From positions 310,001-374,000 of the forward strand of contig NZ_KQ758470.1 of assembly GCF_001456955.1 (NCBI RefSeq): 64,000 nucleotides of DNA, in the 5' to 3' direction. This stretch comes from Microbacterium enclense. Its GTDB lineage: Bacteria > Actinomycetota > Actinomycetes > Actinomycetales > Microbacteriaceae. Made by a program: the position numbers and the translations under genes. The notes under the pieces are model-generated. The model ran no database searches. It was not told where the DNA came from and was given only the letters and a program-made list of their open reading frames with translations. Positions 1-8,757 of this stretch are shown here, piece by piece (position 1 is the first letter of the stretch; every line of letters starts with the position of its first letter).

Positions 1-278
1 TCGAGCTCGCCGACGTCGTGGAGCGCATGCACGAGACGGGCCTGCGCGTGGTGGCCGCCGATGTGCAGGGCGAAGACTTCCTGGCATCCCGCGAGCTCCT
101 CTCCGAGCCGACCGCGTGGTTGTTCGGCAACGAGGCGCGCGGCCTCGAGGACGAGGCGCTCGCGCGCGCCGACCTGGCGCTGCGGTTGCCGATCTACGGC
201 CGGGCCGAGTCGCTCAACCTGGCCACCGCGGCGAGCGTCTGCCTCTACGAGACGGCGTTCGCGCAGCGCGCGCGCTGA
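1..278 (+). CDS. TrmH/SpoU-family RNA 2'-O-methyltransferase, C-terminal part (5' end outside window)
   Basis: This is the last ~92 codons of a gene that starts before the window; it reads in frame from base 3. It keeps the two C-terminal SPOUT motifs of the SpoU/TrmH family: a NEARGL segment and the closing LNLATAASVCLYE segment that forms the knotted SAM-binding site. Such enzymes use SAM to methylate a ribose 2'-OH in rRNA or tRNA. The exact target cannot be read from this fragment. A SpoU gene near pheST is a familiar actinobacterial arrangement. The next gene starts on its own promoter. Confidence 0.85.
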   Translation, partial: ELADVVERMHETGLRVVAADVQGEDFLASRELLSEPTAWLFGNEARGLEDEALARADLALRLPIYGRAESLNLATAASVCLYETAFAQRAR

Positions 279-341
279 CGGCCGCTGTTACAGAACGGTT
301 AAGGCGCGCGCCGGAAGGTGGTCGGTCGCTCGGCATCCTCA

Positions 342-347
342 TAGGGT
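342..347 (+). promoter_or_regulatory. -10 hexamer (TAGGGT) for gluA, probable leaderless start
   Basis: TAGGGT lies 7 nt before the ATG at 355 and no Shine-Dalgarno sequence precedes that ATG. Transcription would begin at or next to the start codon. The same spacing recurs before many genes in this window. Confidence 0.5.
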
Positions 348-354
348 TGTGGTC

Positions 355-1116
355 ATGGCATCCGTTCCCCCGACGAGCTCCGAGCCCCTGGTCGTCGTCT
401 CCGACGTCCAGAAGCACTACGGGCAGTTCCAGGCTCTGAAAGACATCGATCTCACCGTCGACCGCGGCGAGGTCGTCGTCGTCATCGGTCCCTCGGGGTC
501 CGGCAAGTCGACGCTGTGCCGCACCATCAACCGTCTCGAGACGATCACCAGCGGTTCGATCACCATCGACGGCAAGGAGCTTCCCAAAGAGGGGAAGGGC
601 CTGGCCGAGCTGCGCGCAGACGTGGGCATGGTCTTCCAGTCGTTCAACCTCTTCGCGCACCTGACGATCCTCGAGAACGTCACGCTGGGCCCCATCAAGG
701 TCCGCAAGATGAAGAAGGCGGATGCCGAGAAAGAGGCGCGTGCGCTTCTGGACCGGGTCGGCGTCGGGCACCAGGCCGACAAGCTCCCCGCCCAGCTCTC
801 CGGCGGGCAACAGCAGCGCGTGGCGATCGCCCGCGCCCTGGCGATGAAGCCGAAGGTCATGCTGTTCGACGAGCCCACCTCGGCCCTCGACCCGGAGATG
901 ATCAACGAGGTGCTCGACGTGATGGTCGGTCTCGCCAAGGACGGCATGACCATGATCGTCGTCACGCACGAGATGGGCTTCGCCCGCAAGGCGGCGAACC
1001 GCGTCGTCTTCATGGCCGACGGGCAGATCGTCGAGCAGGCGGTTCCGGAGCAGTTCTTCACCAATCCGCAGTCCGACCGGGCCAAAGACTTCCTGTCGAA
1101 GCTCATCACGCACTGA
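355..1116 (+). CDS. gluA: Glutamate/polar amino-acid ABC transporter, ATP-binding protein
   Basis: 253-aa cytoplasmic ATPase that powers uptake through the two permeases encoded downstream. Visible motifs are Walker A GPSGSGKST (residues 45-53), the signature LSGGQQQ (about 148-154), Walker B ending LFDEP (about 170-174), and the switch His in VVTHEMGF. The order ATPase, binding protein, permease, permease matches the gluABCD glutamate uptake operon of Corynebacterium, so glutamate is the likely substrate; glutamine or aspartate remain possible. I chose ATG 355 because the upstream in-frame extension is not family-like and a -10 hexamer sits just before this ATG. Confidence 0.92.
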   Translation: MASVPPTSSEPLVVVSDVQKHYGQFQALKDIDLTVDRGEVVVVIGPSGSGKSTLCRTINRLETITSGSITIDGKELPKEGKGLAELRADVGMVFQSFNLFAHLTILENVTLGPIKVRKMKKADAEKEARALLDRVGVGHQADKLPAQLSGGQQQRVAIARALAMKPKVMLFDEPTSALDPEMINEVLDVMVGLAKDGMTMIVVTHEMGFARKAANRVVFMADGQIVEQAVPEQFFTNPQSDRAKDFLSKLITH

Positions 1117-1248
1117 CGGCACCCCCATGACGGCGACGAACGAGGAGGTTCTTTGCCGAAGCGCGAGCGTCCCCATCCGCGGGAGCTTCGCCGCGCCGTC
1201 CCCCAGACCCATCCATCCGCACAGCACACGTAACCAAGGAGACATCAC

Positions 1249-2169
1249 ATGCGTAAGACACGTTTTCTCGCCGGCGCGAGCATCGTCGCCGCCGGCCTGC
1301 TGGCCCTGACGGCCTGCAACAGCGGCACCCCCGGTTCGACCGAGCCCGGCGCGGGCGGCGGCGCCGGTGATGAGCCCGTCTACGGCGCGGTGGCCTCCGA
1401 CGTCACGATCGAGGGCAGCCCCACGTTCGACAAGATCACCTCGGCCGGCAAGATCGTCGTCGGCGTGAAGGAAGACCAGCCCGGTCTCGGCTACCTCGAC
1501 CCGGTCTCGGGCGAGCGCAAGGGCTTCGACGTCGACGTCGCGCGCTGGATCGCCGCGTCGCTCGGCTTCGACCCCGCCGACTCGTCGAAGGTGGAGTACA
1601 AGGCGATCGCCTCCGCGAACCGCGAGCAGGCCATCATCAACGGCGACATCGACTACTACGTCGGCACCTACTCGATCACCGACAAGCGCAAAGAGCAGAT
1701 CGCCTTCGCCGGCCCCTACTTCCTCACCGGCCAGGGCCTGCTCGTCGCCGCCGACAACGACACCATCACCGGCAAGGACTCGCTGACCGCCGAGACGACC
1801 GTGTGCTCCGTCACCGGTTCGACGCCGATCCAGCGCATCCGCGAGCAGACCCCCGCCCAGGTCGTCGAGTTCGACACCTACTCGCAGTGCGTCGAGAAGC
1901 TGAAGAACGGCGAAGTGGATGCCGTCACCACCGACGAGGCCATCCTCCTCGGCTACGCGGCGCAGGACCCCGACAACCTCAAGATCGCGGGCGAGCCCTT
2001 CAGCGAGGAGCGCTACGGCGTGGGTCTGGCCAAGGGCGACACCGCTTTCCAGGAGTTCGTGAACACGATGTTCACCGACGGCGGCTCCACCTGGCAGGCC
2101 ATCTTCGAGGCCAACCTCGGCGCCTCGGGCGTCTCCGGCGAGCAGCCGGCGGTCGACCCCGTCAGCTGA
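1249..2169 (+). CDS. gluB: Glutamate-type ABC transporter substrate-binding lipoprotein
   Basis: 306-aa solute-binding protein of family 3 (SBP_bac_3). The N-terminus is a lipoprotein signal peptide with lipobox LTAC and acylated Cys23, followed by a Gly-rich linker, so it should be anchored outside the membrane. The body contains the family's GFDVDVARWIA and YYVGTYSIT segments that line the ligand cleft. A canonical AAGGAG ribosome binding site stands 7 nt before the ATG. The 132-nt gap after gluA is the longest in the operon and may allow this abundant component to be expressed more strongly. Confidence 0.92.
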   Translation: MRKTRFLAGASIVAAGLLALTACNSGTPGSTEPGAGGGAGDEPVYGAVASDVTIEGSPTFDKITSAGKIVVGVKEDQPGLGYLDPVSGERKGFDVDVARWIAASLGFDPADSSKVEYKAIASANREQAIINGDIDYYVGTYSITDKRKEQIAFAGPYFLTGQGLLVAADNDTITGKDSLTAETTVCSVTGSTPIQRIREQTPAQVVEFDTYSQCVEKLKNGEVDAVTTDEAILLGYAAQDPDNLKIAGEPFSEERYGVGLAKGDTAFQEFVNTMFTDGGSTWQAIFEANLGASGVSGEQPAVDPVS

Positions 2170-2245
2170 GCCACGGGTGCGGGCGGCGCTCGGCGCGCCG
2201 CCCGCACCACCCGAAGAATCGACGACAGAGAACGGACAGCGTGCG

Positions 2246-2896
2246 GTGAATCAGATCTTCGACTACCCCGACCTGTGGGCGCAGGCGTTGTGGGGAACGG
2301 TCGTGCTCTTCTTCGGCGGTGGCCTCATCGCCCTCGTGCTGGGCTTCATCGTCGCCGCGATGCGGGTTTCACCGGTTCCGATCGCGCGCGCCGTGGGGGC
2401 GGTCTATGTCAACTGGATCCGCAACACCCCGCTGACGCTGGTGTTGTTCTTCTTCGCCTTCTGCGTGCCCTTGCTCGTCGACGTGCCGCGCGGGAGCTTC
2501 CTGCAGCTGGCGGTCGTGGGTCTGGGCATCTACACGGCGACCTACGTCGCCGAGACGATCCGTTCCGGCATCAACACCGTTCCTGTCGGGCAGGCGGAAG
2601 CAGCGCGAGCGCTCGGCCTCGGGTTCGGCCAGGTCATGACGCTCATCGTCCTCCCTCAGGCGACTCGTTCCGTCATCCCCCCGATGATGAGCGTCTTCAT
2701 CGCACTCCTGAAGAACACCACGGTCGCCGCAGGCTTCTCGGTGGTCAACCTGGGAAACATCCGCGCCACCATGAGTGAGAACGGCGAGAACCAGCTCGTC
2801 ACGATCCTGCTGGTCATGGCGGTGTTCGTGGTTCTGGTCCTGGTGCTGGCAGCGCTGCAAAACGCGGCCGAGAAGAAGTGGAAGGTCGCCCGATGA
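2246..2896 (+). CDS. gluC: Glutamate-type ABC transporter permease
   Basis: 216-aa integral membrane permease of the HisMQ type. It has about five hydrophobic segments, and an EAA loop (EAARALGLGFGQVMTLIVLP) that docks on the ATPase. The GTG at 2246 begins a protein starting MNQIFDYPDLWAQALWG, the usual start for GluC-like permeases; the longer reading frame upstream would add charged, non-conserved residues. The stop overlaps the gluD start by 4 nt (ATGA), so the two permeases are translationally coupled and should form a heterodimer. Confidence 0.9.
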   Translation: MNQIFDYPDLWAQALWGTVVLFFGGGLIALVLGFIVAAMRVSPVPIARAVGAVYVNWIRNTPLTLVLFFFAFCVPLLVDVPRGSFLQLAVVGLGIYTATYVAETIRSGINTVPVGQAEAARALGLGFGQVMTLIVLPQATRSVIPPMMSVFIALLKNTTVAAGFSVVNLGNIRATMSENGENQLVTILLVMAVFVVLVLVLAALQNAAEKKWKVAR

Positions 2897-3819
2897 GCTC
2901 CTCGGTCCTCTACGACGTCCCCGGTCCTCGGGCGCAGCTGCGCAACCGCATCCTGGGCGTCCTCACCCTCGCCGTCGTGGCGGCCATCATCGGCTTCGTC
3001 ATCTGGCGGTTCATCGACACCGGGCAGTTCTCCGCCGCCAAGTGGAACGTCTTCACCTACACCGCCATCTGGGTTCGCTTCGGCGAAGCGACGCTCGCAA
3101 CCCTCGCCGCATTCGCCGTCGCCGCCGTCGGAGCCCTGGTCCTCGGGTTCGTCCTCGCCATCGGACGTCTGTCGGATCATGCCTGGGTCCGGATGCCGGT
3201 GGGGTGGGTGGTCGAGATCCTCCGCGCCATCCCGGTCCTCATCTTCATGCTGCTGCTGTACTACGGTCTCCCGGTCATCGGCATCAAGATGTCGTCGTAC
3301 TGGGCCGTCGTCATCGCTCTCATCGCGTACAACGGCTCCGTCCTTTCCGAGGTCATCCGCGCCGGCGTCGAAGCGCTGCCTCGCGGGCAGAGCGAGGCCG
3401 GTTACGCGGTCGGGCTGCGCAAGTCGGGAGTCCTGCGTCTGATCCTGCTCCCGCAGGCGATCCGCGCGATGCTGCCGGTCATCATCGCCCAGCTCGTCGT
3501 GACACTGAAGGACACCGCGCTCGGCTTCATCATCACGTACCCGGAGTTGCTGTACTTCGCGCGCCTGCTCGGGTCGAACGGCGAGTACGGGTCGCCGTTG
3601 ATCCCCGCGGCGATGGTGGCCAGCGTCATCTACGTCGCCATGTGTCTTGCGCTGTCGTACACGGCGCACCGGGTCGAGATCGGTCTGCGTCGCTCCCCGA
3701 AGGGGGCCCGCGTGGCCGGTGCGCAACCTCCGGGGCAGACCGGCACCGACACCGAGCTGATCGCGGCGCAGCGAGGCGTCGGCAAGTTCGACTCCAACGG
3801 CGGTGGGGCCGGGTTCTGA
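2893..3819 (+). CDS. gluD: Glutamate-type ABC transporter permease
   Basis: 308-aa integral membrane permease of the HisMQ type, partner of the preceding permease. It has an N-terminal cytoplasmic stretch, about five to six membrane spans, an EAA loop near SEAGYAVGLRKSGVLRLIL, and a hydrophilic Gly/Thr-rich tail of about 40 residues after the last span. The start ATG overlaps the gluC stop. It is the last gene of the transporter operon and is followed directly by a strong hairpin. Confidence 0.9.
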   Translation: MSSSVLYDVPGPRAQLRNRILGVLTLAVVAAIIGFVIWRFIDTGQFSAAKWNVFTYTAIWVRFGEATLATLAAFAVAAVGALVLGFVLAIGRLSDHAWVRMPVGWVVEILRAIPVLIFMLLLYYGLPVIGIKMSSYWAVVIALIAYNGSVLSEVIRAGVEALPRGQSEAGYAVGLRKSGVLRLILLPQAIRAMLPVIIAQLVVTLKDTALGFIITYPELLYFARLLGSNGEYGSPLIPAAMVASVIYVAMCLALSYTAHRVEIGLRRSPKGARVAGAQPPGQTGTDTELIAAQRGVGKFDSNGGGAGF

Positions 3820-3828
3820 GCCACTCTT

Positions 3829-3860
3829 CCGACGGGCGGGGGAGTGTCCCCGCCCGTCGG
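3829..3860 (+). terminator. Hairpin terminator after gluABCD
   Basis: A perfect 13-bp GC-rich stem (3829-3841 with 3848-3860) encloses the 6-nt loop GAGTGT. It has no U-tract, which is common in high-GC actinobacteria. It ends exactly where the pheS -10 hexamer begins, so terminator and next promoter are packed together. Confidence 0.75.
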
Positions 3861-3866
3861 TAGACT
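3861..3866 (+). promoter_or_regulatory. -10 hexamer (TAGACT) for pheST
   Basis: TAGACT lies 8 nt before the GTG start of pheS, directly behind the terminator stem. The -35 region falls inside the terminator hairpin. A leaderless pheS transcript is expected, and there is no room for a T-box or leader peptide. Confidence 0.5.
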
Positions 3867-3874
3867 CTCATCTC

Positions 3875-4915
3875 GTGTCCGACGCACCCGAGATCACCCC
3901 CGAGGCCGTCGCCGCCGCGGTCGATGAGGCTCTTGCCGCCATCGCCGCCGCCGCGACCACGGCCGAGCTGAAAGCCGCCCGTTCCGCGCACACCGGTGAG
4001 CTGTCCGCCCTCGCGCGGCTGAACGCCCAGATGCGCCACGTCGCTCCCGACCAGAAGGCCGCGGTCGGCAAGCTCGTCGGCCAGGCCCGCGGCCAGGTCA
4101 ACCAGGCGCTCGCCGCCCGCGAGAGCGAGCTCGCCGAAGCCGAGACCGCCGCGCAGTTCGAGGCCGAGCGCATCGACGTCACGGCGCTCCCGCAGCGCGC
4201 CCGCGTCGGAGCACGGCATCCCATCTCGCTCCTGCAGGAGCAGGTCTCCGACATCTTCGTCGGCATGGGGTGGGAGATCGCCGAGGGCCCCGAACTCGAG
4301 CACGAGTGGTTCAACTTCGACGCGCTGAACTTCGACGTCGACCACCCCGCGCGGCAGATGCAGGACACCTTCTTCGTAGACCCGGTCGCTCGACACCTGG
4401 TGCTGCGCACGCACACGAGCCCCGTGCAGGTGCGCTCCATGCTCGAGCGCGACCTGCCGATCTACGTGCTGTGCCCGGGCCGTGTCTATCGCACCGACGA
4501 GTTCGACGCGACGCACCTGCCGGTGTTCACGCAGTTCGAGGGTCTCGTCGTCGACAAGGGCATCACCATGGCCCACCTCAAGGGCACGCTCGACCACGCC
4601 GCGCGCGTGCTGTTCGGACCCGAGGCCAAGACGCGCTTCCGCGCCAACTTCTTCCCGTTCACCGAGCCGAGTGCCGAGCTCGATCTGTGGCATCCCACCT
4701 TCAAGGGCGGGGCGCGCTGGATCGAGTGGGGCGGCTGCGGCATGGTGAACCCCAACGTCCTGCGAGCCGCCGGTATCGACCCCGAGGAGTACTCGGGCTT
4801 CGCGTTCGGCATGGGCATCGAGCGCACGCTCATGTTCCGCAGCGACGTGCAAGACATGCGCGACATGGCCGAGGGCGATGTGCGCTTCAGCGAGCAGTTC
4901 GGAATGGTGGTCTGA
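3875..4915 (+). CDS. pheS: Phenylalanine--tRNA ligase alpha subunit
   Basis: 346-aa catalytic subunit of the cytoplasmic alpha2beta2 enzyme that charges tRNA-Phe. It has the N-terminal coiled-coil arm (about residues 20-95) and a class II core with motif 2 around FRANFFPFTEPSAELD and motif 3 around GFAFGMGIERTLMF. Length fits the family. GTG 3875 gives the expected short N-terminus and sits 8 nt behind a -10 hexamer. The stop shares one base with the pheT start (TGATG), so the subunits are co-translated. Confidence 0.95.
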   Translation: MSDAPEITPEAVAAAVDEALAAIAAAATTAELKAARSAHTGELSALARLNAQMRHVAPDQKAAVGKLVGQARGQVNQALAARESELAEAETAAQFEAERIDVTALPQRARVGARHPISLLQEQVSDIFVGMGWEIAEGPELEHEWFNFDALNFDVDHPARQMQDTFFVDPVARHLVLRTHTSPVQVRSMLERDLPIYVLCPGRVYRTDEFDATHLPVFTQFEGLVVDKGITMAHLKGTLDHAARVLFGPEAKTRFRANFFPFTEPSAELDLWHPTFKGGARWIEWGGCGMVNPNVLRAAGIDPEEYSGFAFGMGIERTLMFRSDVQDMRDMAEGDVRFSEQFGMVV

Positions 4916-7425
4916 TGCGCGTCCCCCTCTCTTGGTTGCGCGAGTACGTCGATGTGCCCGCCGACGCCTCGCCCGACGACGTGCTCGCGGCCCTGGTGTC
5001 GGTCGGCTTCGAAGAAGAAGACGTGCACCGCTTCGAGCTGTCCGGCCCCATCGTCGTCGGCGAGGTGCAGCAGTTCACCCCCGAGCCGCAGTCCAACGGC
5101 AAGACGATCCGCTGGTGCCAGGTCGACGTCGGCGCCGAGCACGGGGGAGTGCGCGGCATCGTCTGCGGTGCCGGCAACTTCTTCGCGGGCGACAAGGTCG
5201 TGGTGACCCTGCCCGGCTCCGTGCTGCCCGGGCCCTTCCCGATCGCGGCCCGCAAGACTTACGGCCACGTGTCCGACGGCATGATCGCCTCCGCGAAAGA
5301 GCTGGGTCTCGGGAGCGAGCACAGTGGCATCCTGCGTCTGGTCGACCTCGGGATCGATGCGCCGGTCGGAACGGATGCCATCGCGCTGCTGGGTCTCGAC
5401 GACGTCGCCGTCGAGATCAACGTCACACCCGACCGCGGCTACGCGCTGTCGCTGCGCGGGGTGGCGCGCGAGTACTCGCACGCGACCGGCGCCGACTACC
5501 GCGACCCGGGTGCGGGCCACGACGACGCCGTGTCGCGCACGCCCGCGGGCTTCTCGATCACGGTCGACGACCAGGCTCCCATCCGCGGCCGCGACGGTGC
5601 CACCGAGTTCGTCGCGCGCATCGTCCGCGACGTGGACCCCTCGCGCCCGACCCCGCCGTGGATGATCACGCGCCTGTCGCTGGCCGGGATCCGCTCCCTC
5701 GGGGTGCTCATCGACATCACCAACTACGTGATGCTCGAGCTGGGTCAGCCGATCCACGGCTACGACCTCGACCGCCTGCAGGGCGGCATCACGGTGCGTC
5801 GTGCCGCGCAGGGCGAGAAGCTCGAGACGCTCGACGGCCAGGTGCGCTCGCTCGACGCCGAAGACCTGCTGATCACCGATGAGTCCGGCCCGATCGGTCT
5901 CGCCGGCGTCATGGGCGGCGGCCCCACCGAGATGAGCGACGCGACCCGCAACGTGCTCATCGAGGCGGCGACGTTCGACCAGGTCTCGATCGCGCGCACC
6001 GCGCGTCGGCACAAACTGCCGTCCGAGGCGTCCCGCCGCTTCGAGCGCGGTGTCGACCCGCTCGTGCCGTATGTCGCCGCCGAGCGCGTGGCGTCGCTGA
6101 TGGTGGAGCTGGCCGGCGGCACGCTCGACACCGAACTGGGTGGCTCGCTCGGCTCGGCCTACCGCCGCGAGGCCATCACCCTTCCCGCCGGCTTCGTGTC
6201 GGGTCTGATCGGCGTCGACTACACCGACGACGAGACCGTGTCGGCGCTGCAGCTCATCGGCTGTACGGTCGAGCAGCGCGACGGCGGCTGGGGCGTGACC
6301 GCGCCGTCGTGGCGTCCCGACCTCACCGACAAGTGGACGCTCGCCGAAGAGGTCGCGCGCATCGAGGGTTACGACCGCATCCCCTCGGTGCTGCCCACGC
6401 CGCCGTCGGGTCGCGGCCTCACCGCCGCGCAGCAGGGGCGTCGCCGCGTGTCGAACGCTTTGGCCGCCGCGGGCTTCGTCGAGACGCCGTCGTTCCCGTT
6501 CACGACCGAGGAGCAGAACGCCCTGCACGGTTCGCCGTCGGGTGACAGGCTGCCGAGCGTCAAGCTCGCGAACCCCCTCGACGGTCTCGCGCCGTTCCTC
6601 CGTCGATCGCTCGTGCCGGCACTGCTGCAGGTGGCGCACCGCAACGTCTCGCGCGGCATCGTCGACCTCGCGCTGTTCGAGGTCGGAACCGTGTTCCTGC
6701 CCAAGCCCGGCGTGCAGTACGGCACCGCGTCGGTGCCGCCCCTGGCGGTGCGTCCGGATGCCGCGACCCTCACGGCCCTCGACGCCTCGATCCCGCCCCA
6801 GCGTCGGCACGTCGCCGTGCTGCTCACAGGACACACCGTGCCGAAGCAGCCCGGGCAGGCGGCCATCGCGGCCGACCTCGCGGATGCCGTCGACGCGGTG
6901 CGCGTGCTGGCCGCGGCCGCCGGTCTCGACATCGAGCTGGTGCAGGCGCAGCGCGCAGCCCTGCACCCGGGGCGCACCGCACGCGTGCTCGCCGCGGGGA
7001 CCGACATCGGCTACGTCGGCGAACTGCTGCCCGCCGTCTCGGCCGACGCCGATCTGCCGGGCCGTGTGCTCGTGGCCGAGCTCGATCTCGACGCGATGCT
7101 CGATCTCGCCCAGGCGCGCGTGGTCGCGGCATCCCTCTCCGGCTACCCCGCGGCGACGCAGGACGTCTCGCTGACGCTGCCGGTCGAGGTGTCGGCGGGT
7201 GCCGTGCGGGCGGCGCTGCTCGAGGGCGGCGCTCCGCTGCTCGAGGGCGCTCGCCTGGTCGACGACTACCGCGGGCCGGGTGTCGCCGCGGGCGCGAAGA
7301 GTCTGACGTTCGCGCTGCGCTTCCGCGCCGACGACCGCACGCTGACCGCGGCCGAGGCCACCGAGGCGAAGCTCGCGGGCGTCGCCGTCGCCGCCGACCG
7401 TTTCGGCGCGGCGATCCGCGACTGA
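4915..7425 (+). CDS. pheT: Phenylalanine--tRNA ligase beta subunit
   Basis: 836-aa structural and editing subunit. The domains run in the usual order: B1 starting MRVPLSWLREYV, EMAP/tRNA-binding domain (about 40-150), B3/B4 editing domain (about 210-400) with the HKLPSEASRRFERGVD segment, B5, the catalytic-like module, and a C-terminal ferredoxin-fold anticodon-binding domain beginning near LSGYPAATQDVSL. The start ATG overlaps the pheS stop. A strong terminator hairpin begins 7 nt after the stop, so pheST is a two-gene operon. Confidence 0.96.
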   Translation: MRVPLSWLREYVDVPADASPDDVLAALVSVGFEEEDVHRFELSGPIVVGEVQQFTPEPQSNGKTIRWCQVDVGAEHGGVRGIVCGAGNFFAGDKVVVTLPGSVLPGPFPIAARKTYGHVSDGMIASAKELGLGSEHSGILRLVDLGIDAPVGTDAIALLGLDDVAVEINVTPDRGYALSLRGVAREYSHATGADYRDPGAGHDDAVSRTPAGFSITVDDQAPIRGRDGATEFVARIVRDVDPSRPTPPWMITRLSLAGIRSLGVLIDITNYVMLELGQPIHGYDLDRLQGGITVRRAAQGEKLETLDGQVRSLDAEDLLITDESGPIGLAGVMGGGPTEMSDATRNVLIEAATFDQVSIARTARRHKLPSEASRRFERGVDPLVPYVAAERVASLMVELAGGTLDTELGGSLGSAYRREAITLPAGFVSGLIGVDYTDDETVSALQLIGCTVEQRDGGWGVTAPSWRPDLTDKWTLAEEVARIEGYDRIPSVLPTPPSGRGLTAAQQGRRRVSNALAAAGFVETPSFPFTTEEQNALHGSPSGDRLPSVKLANPLDGLAPFLRRSLVPALLQVAHRNVSRGIVDLALFEVGTVFLPKPGVQYGTASVPPLAVRPDAATLTALDASIPPQRRHVAVLLTGHTVPKQPGQAAIAADLADAVDAVRVLAAAAGLDIELVQAQRAALHPGRTARVLAAGTDIGYVGELLPAVSADADLPGRVLVAELDLDAMLDLAQARVVAASLSGYPAATQDVSLTLPVEVSAGAVRAALLEGGAPLLEGARLVDDYRGPGVAAGAKSLTFALRFRADDRTLTAAEATEAKLAGVAVAADRFGAAIRD

Positions 7426-7432
7426 GAATCCG

Positions 7433-7475
7433 ACGCCGAAGCGCCGCCGGCTTCCGCCCGGCGGCGCTTCGGCGT
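7433..7475 (+). terminator. Terminator hairpin after pheT
   Basis: A perfect 18-bp stem (7433-7450 with 7458-7475) encloses the 7-nt loop CTTCCGC. It is the strongest hairpin in the window and lacks a U-tract. It insulates the arginine region from pheST. Confidence 0.85.
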
Positions 7476-7494
7476 TCGCGCCGTCCGCGTCGAT

Positions 7495-7524
7495 TTGCCC
7501 GCCCGCCCGCCAGGCGGCTAGCCT
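7495..7524 (+). promoter_or_regulatory. Promoter of the arginine operon leader
   Basis: TTGCCC at 7495-7500 and TAGCCT at 7519-7524 are separated by 18 nt and resemble a sigma-A promoter. Transcription would begin about 7 nt after the -10, that is at the ATG at 7531, so the leader reading frame is probably translated from a leaderless mRNA. Confidence 0.6.
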
Positions 7525-7530
7525 CGCCAC

Positions 7531-7626
7531 ATGTCGTCGAACACCGTGCGCACCGAGGAGCTCTTCGTGAGCACCGGTGGCGAGCGTCGACGTCGGGTCA
7601 CGCGCCGACTCTCGGCGACCTCGTAA
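7531..7626 (+). CDS. Putative arginine-sensing leader peptide upstream of argC (31 aa)
   Basis: A 31-codon reading frame lies between the arg promoter and argC and was too short for ordinary ORF calling. It ends in TAA. Its C-terminal half holds RRRR at codons 19-22 and RR at codons 25-26; 7 of 31 residues are Arg, encoded by CGT, CGA, CGT, CGG, CGC and CGA in the two runs. It starts 6 nt behind a -10 hexamer, so it is probably leaderless. A run of the end-product's codons just before a biosynthetic operon is the hallmark of ribosome-mediated attenuation. That it controls argC is my inference; the protein itself is unlikely to have another role. Confidence 0.6.
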   Translation: MSSNTVRTEELFVSTGGERRRRVTRRLSATS

Positions 7627-7662
7627 ACCCGCCGACGGTCGGGCATGCGGGCGTCGCCGCCC
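7603..7662 (+). promoter_or_regulatory. Candidate attenuator hairpins of the arg operon
   Basis: A 6-bp stem CGCCGA/TCGGCG (7603-7608 with 7612-7617) overlaps Arg codons 25-26 of the leader peptide. Downstream is a GC stem GGGCG/CGCCC (7649-7653 with 7658-7662). The segment GGCGAC (7614-7619) can alternatively pair with GTCGCC (7653-7658), making the early and late stems mutually exclusive. No U-tract follows, so read-through could also be controlled by Rho or at translation. I folded this by eye. Confidence 0.4.
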
Positions 7663-7707
7663 CGGTTCACGCTGATTCAGCACAGTCCCGACTCCTAAGG
7701 TAGGAAC

Positions 7708-8757
7708 ATGACCCTCTCGGTCGCCGTCTCCGGCGCTTCCGGCTATGCGGGCGGCGAGATCCTGCGCCTGCTCGCCGCCCATCCCGATGTCGAGGTCCGC
7801 ACGGTCACCGCGCACTCCAGCGCCGGCCAGCCCCTCGTCGCCCACCAACCGCACCTGCGCTCGCTCGCCCACCTCGAGCTGCGGGCGACCACGCCCGAGG
7901 TGCTCGCCGGGCACGACGTGGTCTTCCTCGCCCTCCCGCACGGGCAGTCGGCGCAGTACACCGCTGCCCTGGCCGACACCCCGCTGGTGATCGACGCGGG
8001 CGCCGACCACCGGCTCACCTCGCCCGACGACTGGGCGGCCTTCTACGGTGGGGAGCACCCCGAGCCGTGGGCATACGGCGTGCCCGAGCTCACGATCGAC
8101 GGCGGCAAGCAGCGCGAGCACCTTCGCGGCGCCACGCGCATCGCAGCCCCGGGATGCAACGCCTCGACCGTCGCGCTGTCGCTCGCCCCGGGTGTCGCCG
8201 CCGGCGTGATCGACGCGGGCGACATCGTCTCGGTACTCGCCGTCGGCCCGAGCGGCGCAGGCAAGGCGGCGAAGACGAACCTCCTCGCGAGCGAGATCCT
8301 CGGCACGGCGAACCCGTATGCCGTCGGTGGCACACATCGCCACATCCCCGAGATCCGGCAGGCACTCGCCGCCGCGGGTGCCCCGGCCGATGGCATCCGC
8401 ATCTCGTTCACCCCGGTGCTCGTGCCGATGGCGCGCGGCATCCTCGCCACCTCGACCGCCCCGATCGCCGGCGGCGCCTCGGATGCCGAGATCCGTGCTG
8501 CGTGGGAGGCCGCTTACGCCGACGAGCCGTTCGTCGAACTGCTTCCCTCGGGCACGTTCCCGCGCACGGCCGACGTGCTGGGGGCGAACATCGCCTCGCT
8601 CGGCCTCGCGATCGACCGGGCCGCGAACCGCGTGATCGTCGTCGCCGCGGTCGACAACCTCGTCAAGGGCACCGCCGGAGCCGCGGTGCAGTCCATGAAC
8701 ATCGCGCTGGGCCTCGCCGAGACCACCGCCCTGCCTGTGAACGGAGTCGCCCCGTGA
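7708..8757 (+). CDS. argC: N-acetyl-gamma-glutamyl-phosphate reductase
   Basis: 349-aa NADPH-dependent reductase that makes N-acetylglutamate semialdehyde, the third step of arginine synthesis. The Rossmann motif [16 protein letters not shown] is at the N-terminus and the catalytic Cys lies in AAPGCNAST (about residue 151). It is the first structural gene of argCJBDF, 81 nt after the leader-peptide stop. A weak AAGG-type ribosome binding site precedes the ATG. The stop overlaps the argJ start. Confidence 0.95.
   Translation: MTLSVAVSGASGYAGGEILRLLAAHPDVEVRTVTAHSSAGQPLVAHQPHLRSLAHLELRATTPEVLAGHDVVFLALPHGQSAQYTAALADTPLVIDAGADHRLTSPDDWAAFYGGEHPEPWAYGVPELTIDGGKQREHLRGATRIAAPGCNASTVALSLAPGVAAGVIDAGDIVSVLAVGPSGAGKAAKTNLLASEILGTANPYAVGGTHRHIPEIRQALAAAGAPADGIRISFTPVLVPMARGILATSTAPIAGGASDAEIRAAWEAAYADEPFVELLPSGTFPRTADVLGANIASLGLAIDRAANRVIVVAAVDNLVKGTAGAAVQSMNIALGLAETTALPVNGVAP

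Noticed and set aside
2656..3726. A long minus-strand frame opposite gluC/gluD
   Set aside because: It is a typical GC-rich shadow frame (Arg/Asp/Glu/His-rich) opposite well-supported permease genes.
3829..3880. A T-box or leader-peptide control in front of pheST
   Set aside because: The -10 lies only 8 nt before the start, directly behind the previous terminator, so there is no leader RNA.
4486..8343. A 1285-codon minus-strand frame opposite pheT and argC
   Set aside because: Length comes from lack of stop codons in GC-rich antisense DNA; composition is abnormal and both plus-strand genes are certain.
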